Source of the DNA: an uncultured Akkermansia sp.
Lineage (GTDB): Bacteria > Verrucomicrobiota > Verrucomicrobiia > Verrucomicrobiales > Akkermansiaceae
Assembly (NCBI GenBank): GCA_947589295.1
Contig: CANQBZ010000002.1
Location: 59,981-123,980 of the forward strand
Direction of reading: 5' to 3'
Length of the DNA: 64,000 nt
The position numbers and the translations under genes were made by a program. The first letter of the stretch is position 1. Every line of letters starts with the position of its first letter. The notes beneath the pieces were generated by a model. The model was not told where the DNA came from, searched no databases, and saw only the letters and a program-made list of their open reading frames with translations. Positions 1 through 9,400 of the stretch are shown piece after piece.

Positions 1-3000
1 TTGCGAGCGCAGAGCATCCCGCTGGGCTGTGCCCAGAATGGGCGCAGCGCTGCCCGCAACCCCGGCGAGCGTCTGGGCCACCTTTTCCGGGTTGGATTGC
101 AGGTTGTTGGCGGCCCACACCATCATCTTGAGCATCTCCGTCTGAGAGGTCATGGGGGCAGTTTGTCTGGCGGCCCAGAGCATATCCGCCCCGGCCAGAG
201 AATTCTGCTTGTTCGCGGCGGCGCCGGAGAAGATGTTGTCGAAGTTGGCCTCCGCACTGAGCACAACCCCTCCCCGGTCTGACAGGTAGGTTGCTTTCAC
301 ATTCTTCCAGTAAATGAGGAAGGACCCTCCCAACTCCAATTCCAACTCCTGGCCGTCCTCTAAACCTTCAATGTCCCAACCTTCACCCCGATCTTTAATT
401 ATCACGCTGTCCAGGTTTTTCTGGTTACTCACTCCGTACGGATCAAACCCCATGGTTCCCACAAAAAGTTTGGCGCCCTCCCCCCATGCGAATTTGTCCG
501 TAACGATGGCGGGGCCTACATTCGTGAAATCACCACCCACTGCTGCCAAGTTGTAGAGCACCTCCAGGGTACCGCTTTTGCTCACGCTGACGCTGTCCGC
601 GTTCAACTGGGTGACAGTCGCATAATCCGCGCCGTAGCCGTTCGCCTGCACCGCCAATGTGCTGCCCTCTCTCACGGAGACCGTCCCGTACCGGGCCTCT
701 TGCACATGATCTGTCTTCTCGGCTCCTCTACCGGCAAGCGCGAGATAGCCTCCATTTTGCACAGTTAGACCGATTCCGTCACCCCCCTCACTGCGCAACA
801 TTTGGCAGGTGACGGAACCCGTCACGACGATACCGCCGCCAGCGCTGGTCTCATCAAACGTGCCGTAGAAATCCGCCATACGAACATTTGAACCAGTGCT
901 GTCGATTGTGAGGGTGGCTTTCAATTTCACCATGCCATCGTTCACCTCTCCTGACGCAAGAGTTTGATCCGCGCTGTAATCGCCGCTGAACAGCCCGCTG
1001 ATTTTATCGCTCTTGCCCAGGACAATTGTTCCGTAGCCCTCCTCATTTTTATCCAGCCACACGGCCACGCCATCCAGCCTGTTGTCATGCATCTCCAACT
1101 TGTTCTTCACAATCAAGATGCCGGAGCCGGATATGGTTCCGTTCCCTCCGGGGGTAGATGCATCCGTTATAGTTAGCGCCCCATTGATAACCAGTTCCGC
1201 CTCACTCTCCCCGTTGCCGAAATCACCGAGCTTGGCAATGGAACTTTCCCAGCCGTTCACGACGATCTTTCCCTCGGACACCTCGACTTCACCCACATCT
1301 TTTATGTTCCCCTGGATGTCCAGCTCGCCCGCAGTCACTGTCACCTCCTTCGCGTCTTTCAAATCTCCTCCGACGTACAGCTTGCCTTCAGCCACCTCCA
1401 CCTTACCCTTGCTTGTGAAGTCACCCCAGATGAGCAGGTCCTGATCCCCTTCCTTGATCACGGTGATGGTATCGTCCTCCACCGTCAGCCCCCTCAAGCC
1501 GGATGCAACGTTTCCTCTCTTTTCTTGGTCGATTCTCACAACGAGGTCGTAGGACAGAGGTTCTCCTTCTTCTGGCGCAGCCCGGTCATCCCTGATGGTG
1601 AGAACACCGCCTTCACCCGCTGCATCGATGCCCGCGCTCAGATCGACCAGTGTCACCTCTTTAACAGAATCAGGAGGTGATAACTGATCGTCGGTGAAGG
1701 ACAACGCCATATCCTTGTCCACAATCACCCGCGCCCATTTCTTCGCGCCAGTGTCGAGAGTCTCTTCCAACTGGTATCTCTTAATGTCCCCCAACGAGCT
1801 GGCCATCCAAATGCCGTCCGCACTGAGAACGAGTCGCAAAATACCACTATCACCGGAAAGGATGTCGTAAAAATCTTTTTGATTCTTTGTTCCCCCCATC
1901 TGGATGCCCTCCGAAAAAGAGAAATGACTCTCGAACCATTCTTGAAGTTCGAGGGCGCTCATTCCTTCCAAGTCCGAGAAGCTGCCGTTGCTGAACCAGA
2001 GATCGACATAGCTGCTGTCTCTTTTGTCTTGCAGTTGCTTGATGACATCATTCGTCAGGTAGAGTTCGACTTTAGCGCCCTCTTCAAAATCCAGCTTGCC
2101 ATCCGCACCATTAAACCGCAGCAAGTAGGCGCCACCGGAAGGGGCAGACCCCTGGCTGGCGGTCGTGATGTTCCCGGTCCCCACCACAAATTTGAAAGCA
2201 TTTGTGCCATCCTCCTGAGTTGTGAACTGAACTGTCGTCTCATTCGCAAGTCCGGTCACGCTGCGTGACACCCACGTCTCGTCCTTATTGTTAGGATTCT
2301 GCGGAGAGGGATCATATTTGCCCGCATATGTCATGTCCACCCCCCCGAGATAATCTCCCCTCAACCCACCTAGGTCGGAACTCCCCGATTTTCCGCTCAT
2401 GAACACCTGTACGGATGCCGTCAGCTCCCCGGCGTTGGCTAGATTACTGCCGTCGTACAAGAAGACTGTTCGTCCTTCTCCTCCTTCTTCTGAGGGCTCC
2501 TGGAGGTTCTTGCCGCCTAGGTCAAACGTGGTGCCGCCCGAGGAACTGGGGCCGGGTGAAAAGGGGTTGCTCCAATCCATCCCCGCATACACATAAATAT
2601 CCCCACTGGAGCCAAAGATGGTCTCGTCTGTAATCCGTACCGTACCGCCACCGGACAAGTCCGCTCCCGAAACATTCTCACCTTTACCCTTCAGCACAAG
2701 GGTCTTACCGGCGGCTACATAGAGTTTGACGGAATTGCCTTCCTTTCCCCAATCGATGACGCCGACGGGGTCATCGGCGCCATCGCCCTTAGCTTGCAGA
2801 GTAAAGGTGCTGGATCCGCCGCTATTCATGCGGATGGCATCATCGGCATCTTCCAAACCGCCAAAGAAAAAATTGGGGGCGATAAGCGTGTAGTTCCCCG
2901 TATTTTTGCTCACCACGATTCCGCCGAGGTACATGTTGAAATCGGCCGTCACGTCCCCGGCCTGGCCTACCGCGGCGTTTCCCACCCGAACCTCCTCAGG

Positions 3001-3999
3001 ATCCGGCTCCAGACCATCAGGATCGCCATCGGGCTTGAATTGATCCGGATTACCCAAGCTCTCCTGAAAGCGCCTCTGCGTGCCCTCAGCCATAAAACAC
3101 AGTTTATTCCAGTCCTCCCCATGCTGCTCTCCGTACAACTGTCCCACGGTGGCTCCGTAATCGTCCCCCACGCCGTACTGGTCGGCTACACATAACTCCG
3201 TCCCATCGTAGTCATCCGAATCGGACCTGTAAAGTTCATACAGTCCCGGTCCTCCCTCTTCCAAGCCATTTGTGTCTGCCAGCAGCTCCCCCTTGCCACC
3301 CACCACATACTCGTTTTCGTGGATGACCTCATAAGAGTATGACACCGTGACCTGCAGCCAACTTGTATCTTCCGTATCCTGTGTAGATGCGTAGAGGTCT
3401 GTCAGCCCCTGCCATGTCTCATCCGGGCCAAGGGAATCTGTGGCAGTACGATAGAACATTGTCCCAGAATCGCCCGAGGCATTCGCCGTGCCGCTCCAGA
3501 AAAAACCGACCTTATCACGAATGTCCCCGTACCTTTCGCTGTTGAGGTAACCATCGGGATTCCACACCAAATCATAACCCTTCGAGGGATACAGCGTATA
3601 GTTGAACCATTTCCAACCAGAACCTTCACCCCAACCGTAACCGTTCACATCGAGTCTTCTCCCCCCCGAGTCGCGCGGGTTGATGCGGACGGAGAAATTA
3701 GTCCGATCATCAACACCGGCCCAGTCGTCAGTCCGCTTGTCTGAGCCGAATCTAAGAGCATCTTCGTGATTCTTGATGACGAAATTAACAACCCACGTCA
3801 TTTCTGCCGACAACCCGTTAGGCAACCCCGGCAACTGCCTCAGGTCAAGGTGCAGCCAACCGTCATCAACTTCATCTTTTTCCCATAAACCCGTGATATT
3901 GACATTTTCTCTGGTGAACGTCTTAGTTTTCGCCCCTTGGGCAATCGGCATGGCAGCCATGAGAGCCATAAGAAGACCTAACGGAAGGTGTAGTTTCAT
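1..3999 (-). CDS. Large autotransporter (AT1), 3' end outside window
   Basis: The frame is open from an ATG at 3999 to the window edge (1333 codons, no stop). The N-terminus, MKLHLPLGLLMALMAAMP, is a signal peptide nearly identical to that of the divergent neighbour at 4483. The rest is a long passenger rich in Gly, Ser, Asp, Thr and Val with repeated beta-strand motifs (for example GTISGSGILIVKN), as in beta-helical autotransporters. Near the edge it enters the helical pre-barrel segment (NKQNSLAGADMLWAARQ) that precedes the barrel in the neighbour, so a C-terminal outer-membrane barrel is expected beyond the window. The gene lies downstream of a palindrome-containing promoter at 4081-4109. 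Its ligand is unknown; surface display or adhesion is inferred from the family. Confidence 0.85.
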   Translation of the reverse strand, partial: MKLHLPLGLLMALMAAMPIAQGAKTKTFTRENVNITGLWEKDEVDDGWLHLDLRQLPGLPNGLSAEMTWVVNFVIKNHEDALRFGSDKRTDDWAGVDDRTNFSVRINPRDSGGRRLDVNGYGWGEGSGWKWFNYTLYPSKGYDLVWNPDGYLNSERYGDIRDKVGFFWSGTANASGDSGTMFYRTATDSLGPDETWQGLTDLYASTQDTEDTSWLQVTVSYSYEVIHENEYVVGGKGELLADTNGLEEGGPGLYELYRSDSDDYDGTELCVADQYGVGDDYGATVGQLYGEQHGEDWNKLCFMAEGTQRRFQESLGNPDQFKPDGDPDGLEPDPEEVRVGNAAVGQAGDVTADFNMYLGGIVVSKNTGNYTLIAPNFFFGGLEDADDAIRMNSGGSSTFTLQAKGDGADDPVGVIDWGKEGNSVKLYVAAGKTLVLKGKGENVSGADLSGGGTVRITDETIFGSSGDIYVYAGMDWSNPFSPGPSSSGGTTFDLGGKNLQEPSEEGGEGRTVFLYDGSNLANAGELTASVQVFMSGKSGSSDLGGLRGDYLGGVDMTYAGKYDPSPQNPNNKDETWVSRSVTGLANETTVQFTTQEDGTNAFKFVVGTGNITTASQGSAPSGGAYLLRFNGADGKLDFEEGAKVELYLTNDVIKQLQDKRDSSYVDLWFSNGSFSDLEGMSALELQEWFESHFSFSEGIQMGGTKNQKDFYDILSGDSGILRLVLSADGIWMASSLGDIKRYQLEETLDTGAKKWARVIVDKDMALSFTDDQLSPPDSVKEVTLVDLSAGIDAAGEGGVLTIRDDRAAPEEGEPLSYDLVVRIDQEKRGNVASGLRGLTVEDDTITVIKEGDQDLLIWGDFTSKGKVEVAEGKLYVGGDLKDAKEVTVTAGELDIQGNIKDVGEVEVSEGKIVVNGWESSIAKLGDFGNGESEAELVINGALTITDASTPGGNGTISGSGILIVKNKLEMHDNRLDGVAVWLDKNEEGYGTIVLGKSDKISGLFSGDYSADQTLASGEVNDGMVKLKATLTIDSTGSNVRMADFYGTFDETSAGGGIVVTGSVTCQMLRSEGGDGIGLTVQNGGYLALAGRGAEKTDHVQEARYGTVSVREGSTLAVQANGYGADYATVTQLNADSVSVSKSGTLEVLYNLAAVGGDFTNVGPAIVTDKFAWGEGAKLFVGTMGFDPYGVSNQKNLDSVIIKDRGEGWDIEGLEDGQELELELGGSFLIYWKNVKATYLSDRGGVVLSAEANFDNIFSGAAANKQNSLAGADMLWAARQTAPMTSQTEMLKMMVWAANNLQSNPEKVAQTLAGVAGSAAPILGTAQRDALRSQ

Positions 4000-4080
4000 A
4001 ACAGAGAATGGGTCGGTGACAATGACAGCACAGCTCAGGCGGCGGCAACACGAGCAGTCGCGCCCTTGGAGACTTTCCGT

Positions 4081-4109
4081 AGTCTATCTCTTTTCAAAAG
4101 CGATATACC
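4081..4109 (-). promoter_or_regulatory. AT1 promoter with palindromic operator
   Basis: Read on the minus strand: a weak -35 GGTATA (4109-4104), a 17-bp spacer, and -10 TAGACT (4086-4081). The spacer is almost entirely the palindrome ATCGCTTTTGAAAAGAGAT (4104-4086). The same arrangement precedes AT2 and AT3. A protein bound here would block RNA polymerase, so a repressor site is inferred. The predicted leader is about 75 nt. Confidence 0.6.
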
Positions 4110-4364
4110 CATGAATTCCATGTAAATGATTCATGATCAATTTTTCAATATTATTTCAAGTTAGAGAAAAATGAAATTTCGCCCTTGTTATCTGCTCTCA
4201 AGAGGTGCACGTTCGGGAGCGTTTCAATTCGTGTTCCTTCTCAGTCTTTTTCAAACGAGATGCGTGGAGTAGTTTTTTTGTATCAGTCTGTTGAGAGAAA
4301 TGAGGGGGAAGGAAGAGAGGGAGAATAAGTGCAAGATTTTTTTTGCAAAATGCGAAAAAAATAG

Positions 4365-4393
4365 TGGACATCTCTTTTGAAATGAGATAGACT
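4365..4393 (+). promoter_or_regulatory. AT2 promoter with palindromic operator
   Basis: -35 TGGACA (4365-4370), a 17-bp spacer, and -10 TAGACT (4388-4393). The spacer carries the palindrome ATCTCTTTTGAAATGAGAT (4370-4388), matching the AT1 and AT3 sites. The predicted leader to the ATG at 4483 is about 83 nt. Confidence 0.65.
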
Positions 4394-4482
4394 GCAAGAA
4401 GTCTGCGAAAAGACCGGTTTGCGTACGCGCATCCTGCAGTGTCTTGGGCTGTGCCACCATTACCCCTGAATCATTCTGCGTT

Positions 4483-7400
4483 ATGAAACTACACCTTCCG
4501 TTAGGGCTTCTTGCGGCTCTCATGGCTGCCATGCCGATTGCCCAAGGGGCGAAAACTAAGACGTTCCACAGAGAAAATGTCAATATCACGGGTTTATGGG
4601 AAAAAGATGAAACTCGGGACGGTTGGCTGCACCTTGACCTGACGCAGTTGCCGGGATTGCCCAACGGGTTGTCGAGAAATGTGGCGTGGGTTGTTAACTT
4701 TGTCATCAAGAATCACGGAGACAATTTTACATTCGGCTCAGTAAAGTCGCTTGTTTTTGACCAAACGACCCAGATCTATGATCGGGATAATTTCTCTGTC
4801 AGCGTCAATCCGAACGCCGTGTTGGGAGAACTCGAAGTGGGCGGTTACGGTTGGAGTAACGGTTCTAGTCACTCCTGGGACGGCTATACGCTGTATCCCT
4901 CGAAGGGCTATGATTTGGTGTGGAATCCCGATGGTACGCTCAACAGCAAAAGGTACGGGGACGTCCGTGACAAGGTCGGTTTTTTCTGGAGCGGCACCGC
5001 CAATGCCTCGGGCGATTCTGGGTCAATGTTCTATCAGACTGCCACACGTTCCCTTGGCCCGAGTGATTCATGGCAGGGGCTGACGGACCTCTACGCATCT
5101 ACACAGGATACGGAAGATACAAGTTGGCTGCAGGTCACGGTGTCGTACGCCTACGTGGTCACCCAGGTCAACGAGTATGTAGTGGGCGGCGCAGGCAAGT
5201 TGAAGAGCGGGAACAACGGGGGGCAGAAAGCCGGCGGACCGGGACTGTACGAGGTTTTCAGCTCGGATAAAGACGATCCGGATAATGGGGAACTTGTCGT
5301 GGCCGACCAATACGGCGTTGTTGGGGATGAGAAGAACAAGACGGTGGGGGATTTGTACGGATCGGAGCATGGGACCACATGGAACAAGCTGCGCTTCATG
5401 GCCGCCGGTACACAGCGCCGCTTTGACGGTCCTGATCTTCCGGAACCTCCCCCGGCTGATGCCAGCAACAAAAAGTGGGAGCAGTACCGGGAAGATCGCG
5501 AAAAAGCTATAGCGGATTACAATGCCACCATGGAAGGCAGTTCGACCGTGGGAGCCGCCGGAGTTGTGGAGGCGGATTTCGCCATGTACCTCGGCGGAAT
5601 CGTGGTGGGCAAAAATACGGGGAATTACACCCTTGTCGCCCCCAGTTTCACCTTTGGCGACCTGGAAGAAGAGGACGACTATGCCATCCGCGTGGACGGA
5701 GGCACGCGCAGCTTTACCCTGCGGGCCGGGGACAACGGCGACGGTGTCATCGATTGGGGAGAAGAAACATCCCACCTCAACCTCAGCGTGGCTGCCGGCG
5801 GAACCCTCCTGCTGGAGGGTGCGGGGGGAGAAGGGAGAGAGTTGGAGGAGGTGCGCCTGCACGGCGGCGGCACGGTAAAGATTACAGATAAGACCATCTT
5901 TGGCTCCAGTGGGGACATTTATGTGGAGAGGGAATGGAATGTCTTGCCCCCCGACCCCGATACCCCGAACAACATCTCGGGTGGCAGCACGTTGGATCTG
6001 AACCACAATAACCTTTCGGGCGCCGCAGATCGAACGATATACCTGAAAGACAGCGCTTGCTTGGCCAACGCCGAGGAGTTGACGGCCAGTGTGGAAGTGA
6101 GCGCGGGACGTTCTCACCTGGGCGGGTTGGATGGGCAGCGTCTCAAGAAAGTCGTGTTGACACAGACGCTCCACGAAGACGATGAGGATGGCTATCAATC
6201 GGGCTGGGTGCATGGGATCGGGGAGGGGAGTACCGTCACGTTCACTGGCTCGGGGGATCAATTTGCTTTTGTGGTGGGGACTGAGAACATCACGTCCGCC
6301 AGCCAGGGGGCTGCCCCATCGCCGGGCGGCACCTACCTGCTGCAATTTAACGGTTCGGGGGGAAGCTTGTCTTTTGGTTCGGAAGACGCCAATGCCCAAG
6401 TGAAGTTCTACTTGACAAATGACCTGATTGCGACGCTGAAGGATGAGGATTACGTGGGAGGCTACGTTGACCTCTGGTTCAGCAACGGAAGTTTCTCGGA
6501 CTTGGACGAAGCCACACTCGGCGACGCAGCCAAACTGCAAGCCTGGTTCGAGAGCCACTTCAAGTTTGGTGACGGCGTCCTGGCCGAGATTGATCGCGAG
6601 GGGCTTCTTTGCGACATCGTCTCCGGCAATATGAGCGAGAAGAACGGCGGTATACTGCGTTTACTCATCAACACAGATGGCATTTGGCTGGGCAGCTTGT
6701 ACGGCGATGTGCGGGCGGATCAGCTGGAAGAGACACTCGATTCTGGCGAGAAGAAATGGAAGCGGGTGATTGTGGACAAGAATATGACGCTCTCCTTCAC
6801 TGATGATGGCAAGACCGCAGAGGGTGAGACGACTACCGGTGTGACGCTGACCAATCTGAGCTCCGGTATCGGTACCGTGGACGGCGGGGTGCTCACCATC
6901 GACGACCGGCGCGCCGATCCGGGGGAGCAGGACCTCACCGTAACGCTCCAACAAGAGGAAGACGAAGAGGACCCGGACATGGTGTACAATTTGGGTGGGT
7001 TGGATGTGAAAAACAACACTATTACCGTGGTCAAGGACAGAGCTGCGGATTTGCGCATCTTGGGGAACTTAACAAGCGCAGGTGAAGTCAAGGTGTCCGA
7101 GGGAAAGCTTGTCGTGAACGGCTGGGAAAGCTCCATTGCCAAGCTCGGTGATTTCGGCGACAAGGAGAGTGAGGCGGAACTGGTTATCAACGGGGCGTTG
7201 GCCGTAACAAGCGCATCTGACCCCAGAGGGAACGGAACCATATCCGGCTCCGGCATCCTGATTGTGAAGGACAGTTTGGACGTGAGGGAGAACAAGCTGA
7301 ATGGCGTGGCCGTGTGGTTGGATAAGAAGAGTGAGTCAAGTGAGGACTACGGCAGCATTACTTTGGGTAGCAACTTTAAGGGCGATAGCGACCTAATCAG

Positions 7401-9306
7401 CGGACTGTTCAGCGGCGATTACAGTGCGGACCAGGCTCTTGCGTCGGGAGAGACGGGAGGCCACGTGAAGTTGGATGGAAACCTCACGATCGACAGCACA
7501 GATTCAAATGTCCGCATGGCGAACTTCTACGGCACGTTTGATGAGAGCAGCAAAGGCGTCATAGCCGTGACGGGTCCTGCGACCCGCCAGGTGTTGCGTA
7601 GTACGGGGGATGATGGGGTCGATCTGGCCGTAGAGGGCGGCGCCTGTCTCGCGCTCACTGGCCTTGGTGACTCTCTGGAGAAATATGTGCAAAAAGTCAA
7701 CTACGGCATGGTCTCCGTGAGCGAGGGCAGCACATTGGCGGTGCAGGCGAGCGACTACGGCGCGGATTGTGCGGCTGTCACCCAGTTGAACGCGGACAGA
7801 GTCAGAGTGAGCGAAAGCGGTACCCTGGAGGTGCTCTACAACTTGGCGGCAGTCAACGATGATTTAGCGAAAGCGGGCGCCGCCGTTGCCACAGAAAACT
7901 TCGCATGGGAAGAGGGCGCTAAACTCTTTGTGGGAACCGTGGGGAGCAATCCCTACGCGGTGAATAACCCCCAGGACGTGAAGGACTACGTGATCATTGA
8001 AGATCAGTACATTGAAGGTTTAGAGCTCAACCAGGAGCTGGAATTGGAGCTGGGAGGGTCCTTCCTCATTTACTGGAAGAACGTGGAAGCAACCTACCGG
8101 CCGGGCACGGGGATTGTTCTCAATGCGGAGGCCAACTTCGACAACATCTTCTCCGGCGCCGCCGCGAACAAGCAGAATTCTCTGGCCGGGGCGGATATGC
8201 TCTGGGCCGCCAGACAAACTGCCCCCATGACCTCTCAGACGGAGATGCTCAAGATGATGGTGTGGGCCGCCAACAACCTGCAATCCAACCCGGAAAAGGT
8301 GGCCCAGACGCTCGCCGGGGTTGCGGGCAGCGCTGCGCCCATTCTGGGCACAGCCCAGCGGGATGCTCTGCGCTCGCAAATGCTGCGCATGCGCGACCGG
8401 GCCGGCATGATGGGGCTGGATGAGAGCTACGCCTACGAATCCCTGCCTTACACGCATTTCTGGGTGGAGGCCACGGGGGACTTCATCAATGTGCAAGATG
8501 GGGATGATTACGAGCCCGGCTACACGTACAACGCCTGGGGAGGAACCCTTGGGCTGGAGATGGATGTGACCGAGAATGCGAGTGTGGCCGCCGGCATCAC
8601 CGCCCTGTACGGCAATTTGGATGGAGGCTGCGCCGACACGGCCGACGGCAACCTAGACAGCTATTACTTGAGCCTCATGGGCCGATTCACCCGGCGGCGC
8701 TGGGGCCACACCCTGGTGGGCGTGCTCGGGCTCAACCAGGCCAAACTCACCCGCACGGTGAACTACGGAGACGGTTTCTACCGGGCTCATGGGAGCACGA
8801 GCGGCTGGGTGGCCGGTTTGCTCTACGAGGCGACCTATGACATTCCCTTGGACATGGAGCAGACCAGGATTGTGCAGCCGCTGTTTGCAGCGTCCGTCAT
8901 GAAGACGAACATGAGAGGCTACGAGGAGAGCGGGCTGGAGGGCCAGGGGGTGGGCCTGAATGTCGGCGAGCAAGATTGGACGACGACCACCTTGGCCATA
9001 GGCGCGAGGTATATCACCAGCGTGGGCGAGGAGGCGTTCAACCGGACGGCGCAACTGGAGCTGCGTGCGAATATCGCGCAGGACTTCGGGGATTCGCAGG
9101 GAGAGGTGAGCACGTCGCTGCAAGCGCTTCCATCGCTGACGCGCTCGGTGAAGGGGGCTGAGGTGGGCAAGACTGCGCTCCAGCTAGGGGCGTCGCTGCG
9201 CGTTCCCATCTCGGATCAGACGCTCATCTACTTCAATGCGGGCGCAGATATCCGCGATGCGATGACGGCGTGGAACCTCGGCGTGGGCGCTCGATACGAC
9301 TTCTAG
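4483..9306 (+). CDS. Large autotransporter (AT2), complete
   Basis: 1607 aa. The start is the ATG at 4483, not the upstream in-frame TTG at 4444, because it matches the AT1 start and opens a signal peptide (MKLHLPLGLLAALMAAMP, cleavage near AQG-AK). Residues of about 30-1180 form a repetitive Gly/Ser/Asp-rich passenger of beta-helix type. A helical segment (about 1215-1320) leads to a C-terminal beta-barrel (about 1325-1607, with many alternating aromatic strands) that ends in ARYDF, the terminal aromatic residue typical of outer-membrane barrels. By family rules the barrel inserts in the outer membrane and exports the passenger. It is paralogous to AT1 over its whole visible length, and 8124-8379 is identical to 256-1 in inverted orientation. 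The ligand is unknown. Confidence 0.9.
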   Translation: MKLHLPLGLLAALMAAMPIAQGAKTKTFHRENVNITGLWEKDETRDGWLHLDLTQLPGLPNGLSRNVAWVVNFVIKNHGDNFTFGSVKSLVFDQTTQIYDRDNFSVSVNPNAVLGELEVGGYGWSNGSSHSWDGYTLYPSKGYDLVWNPDGTLNSKRYGDVRDKVGFFWSGTANASGDSGSMFYQTATRSLGPSDSWQGLTDLYASTQDTEDTSWLQVTVSYAYVVTQVNEYVVGGAGKLKSGNNGGQKAGGPGLYEVFSSDKDDPDNGELVVADQYGVVGDEKNKTVGDLYGSEHGTTWNKLRFMAAGTQRRFDGPDLPEPPPADASNKKWEQYREDREKAIADYNATMEGSSTVGAAGVVEADFAMYLGGIVVGKNTGNYTLVAPSFTFGDLEEEDDYAIRVDGGTRSFTLRAGDNGDGVIDWGEETSHLNLSVAAGGTLLLEGAGGEGRELEEVRLHGGGTVKITDKTIFGSSGDIYVEREWNVLPPDPDTPNNISGGSTLDLNHNNLSGAADRTIYLKDSACLANAEELTASVEVSAGRSHLGGLDGQRLKKVVLTQTLHEDDEDGYQSGWVHGIGEGSTVTFTGSGDQFAFVVGTENITSASQGAAPSPGGTYLLQFNGSGGSLSFGSEDANAQVKFYLTNDLIATLKDEDYVGGYVDLWFSNGSFSDLDEATLGDAAKLQAWFESHFKFGDGVLAEIDREGLLCDIVSGNMSEKNGGILRLLINTDGIWLGSLYGDVRADQLEETLDSGEKKWKRVIVDKNMTLSFTDDGKTAEGETTTGVTLTNLSSGIGTVDGGVLTIDDRRADPGEQDLTVTLQQEEDEEDPDMVYNLGGLDVKNNTITVVKDRAADLRILGNLTSAGEVKVSEGKLVVNGWESSIAKLGDFGDKESEAELVINGALAVTSASDPRGNGTISGSGILIVKDSLDVRENKLNGVAVWLDKKSESSEDYGSITLGSNFKGDSDLISGLFSGDYSADQALASGETGGHVKLDGNLTIDSTDSNVRMANFYGTFDESSKGVIAVTGPATRQVLRSTGDDGVDLAVEGGACLALTGLGDSLEKYVQKVNYGMVSVSEGSTLAVQASDYGADCAAVTQLNADRVRVSESGTLEVLYNLAAVNDDLAKAGAAVATENFAWEEGAKLFVGTVGSNPYAVNNPQDVKDYVIIEDQYIEGLELNQELELELGGSFLIYWKNVEATYRPGTGIVLNAEANFDNIFSGAAANKQNSLAGADMLWAARQTAPMTSQTEMLKMMVWAANNLQSNPEKVAQTLAGVAGSAAPILGTAQRDALRSQMLRMRDRAGMMGLDESYAYESLPYTHFWVEATGDFINVQDGDDYEPGYTYNAWGGTLGLEMDVTENASVAAGITALYGNLDGGCADTADGNLDSYYLSLMGRFTRRRWGHTLVGVLGLNQAKLTRTVNYGDGFYRAHGSTSGWVAGLLYEATYDIPLDMEQTRIVQPLFAASVMKTNMRGYEESGLEGQGVGLNVGEQDWTTTTLAIGARYITSVGEEAFNRTAQLELRANIAQDFGDSQGEVSTSLQALPSLTRSVKGAEVGKTALQLGASLRVPISDQTLIYFNAGADIRDAMTAWNLGVGARYDF

Positions 9307-9311
9307 GAGAA

Positions 9312-9356
9312 ACGGGAGGGAGCGAGAGACAAGCCCCCGCGAGGTGAGCCTCCCGC
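9312..9356. terminator. Possible weak terminator between convergent AT2 and glyA
   Basis: CGGGAGG and CCTCCCG form a 7-bp inverted repeat with a loop of about 26 nt between the convergent stop codons. There is no T-run, so the call is tentative. Confidence 0.25.
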
Positions 9357-9400
9357 GCAGATGTGCCTCAGCCTCCGCAATCGCGCGGCGCCTCTCAACA

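Larger units (their letters stand above)
4000..4482. promoter_or_regulatory. Divergent control region between AT1 and AT2
   Basis: This 483-bp region has no convincing gene. It holds the two divergent promoters described separately, two leaders of roughly 75-85 nt, and an AT-rich centre (about 4110-4365) with A and T runs. The two leaders resemble each other and both end in GTTATGAAACTACACC, so the inverted duplication includes the start regions of both genes. Confidence 0.75.

Noticed and set aside
4444-4482. TTG start extending AT2 by 13 residues
   Set aside because: The paralogue AT1 starts at the matching ATG with the same signal peptide; the extra residues would spoil the signal sequence and have no counterpart.
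5068-6558. 496-codon open frame on the minus strand
   Set aside because: It is antisense to the AT2 passenger, has no family likeness, and a related antisense frame appears opposite AT1, as expected for a shadow of a biased sequence.
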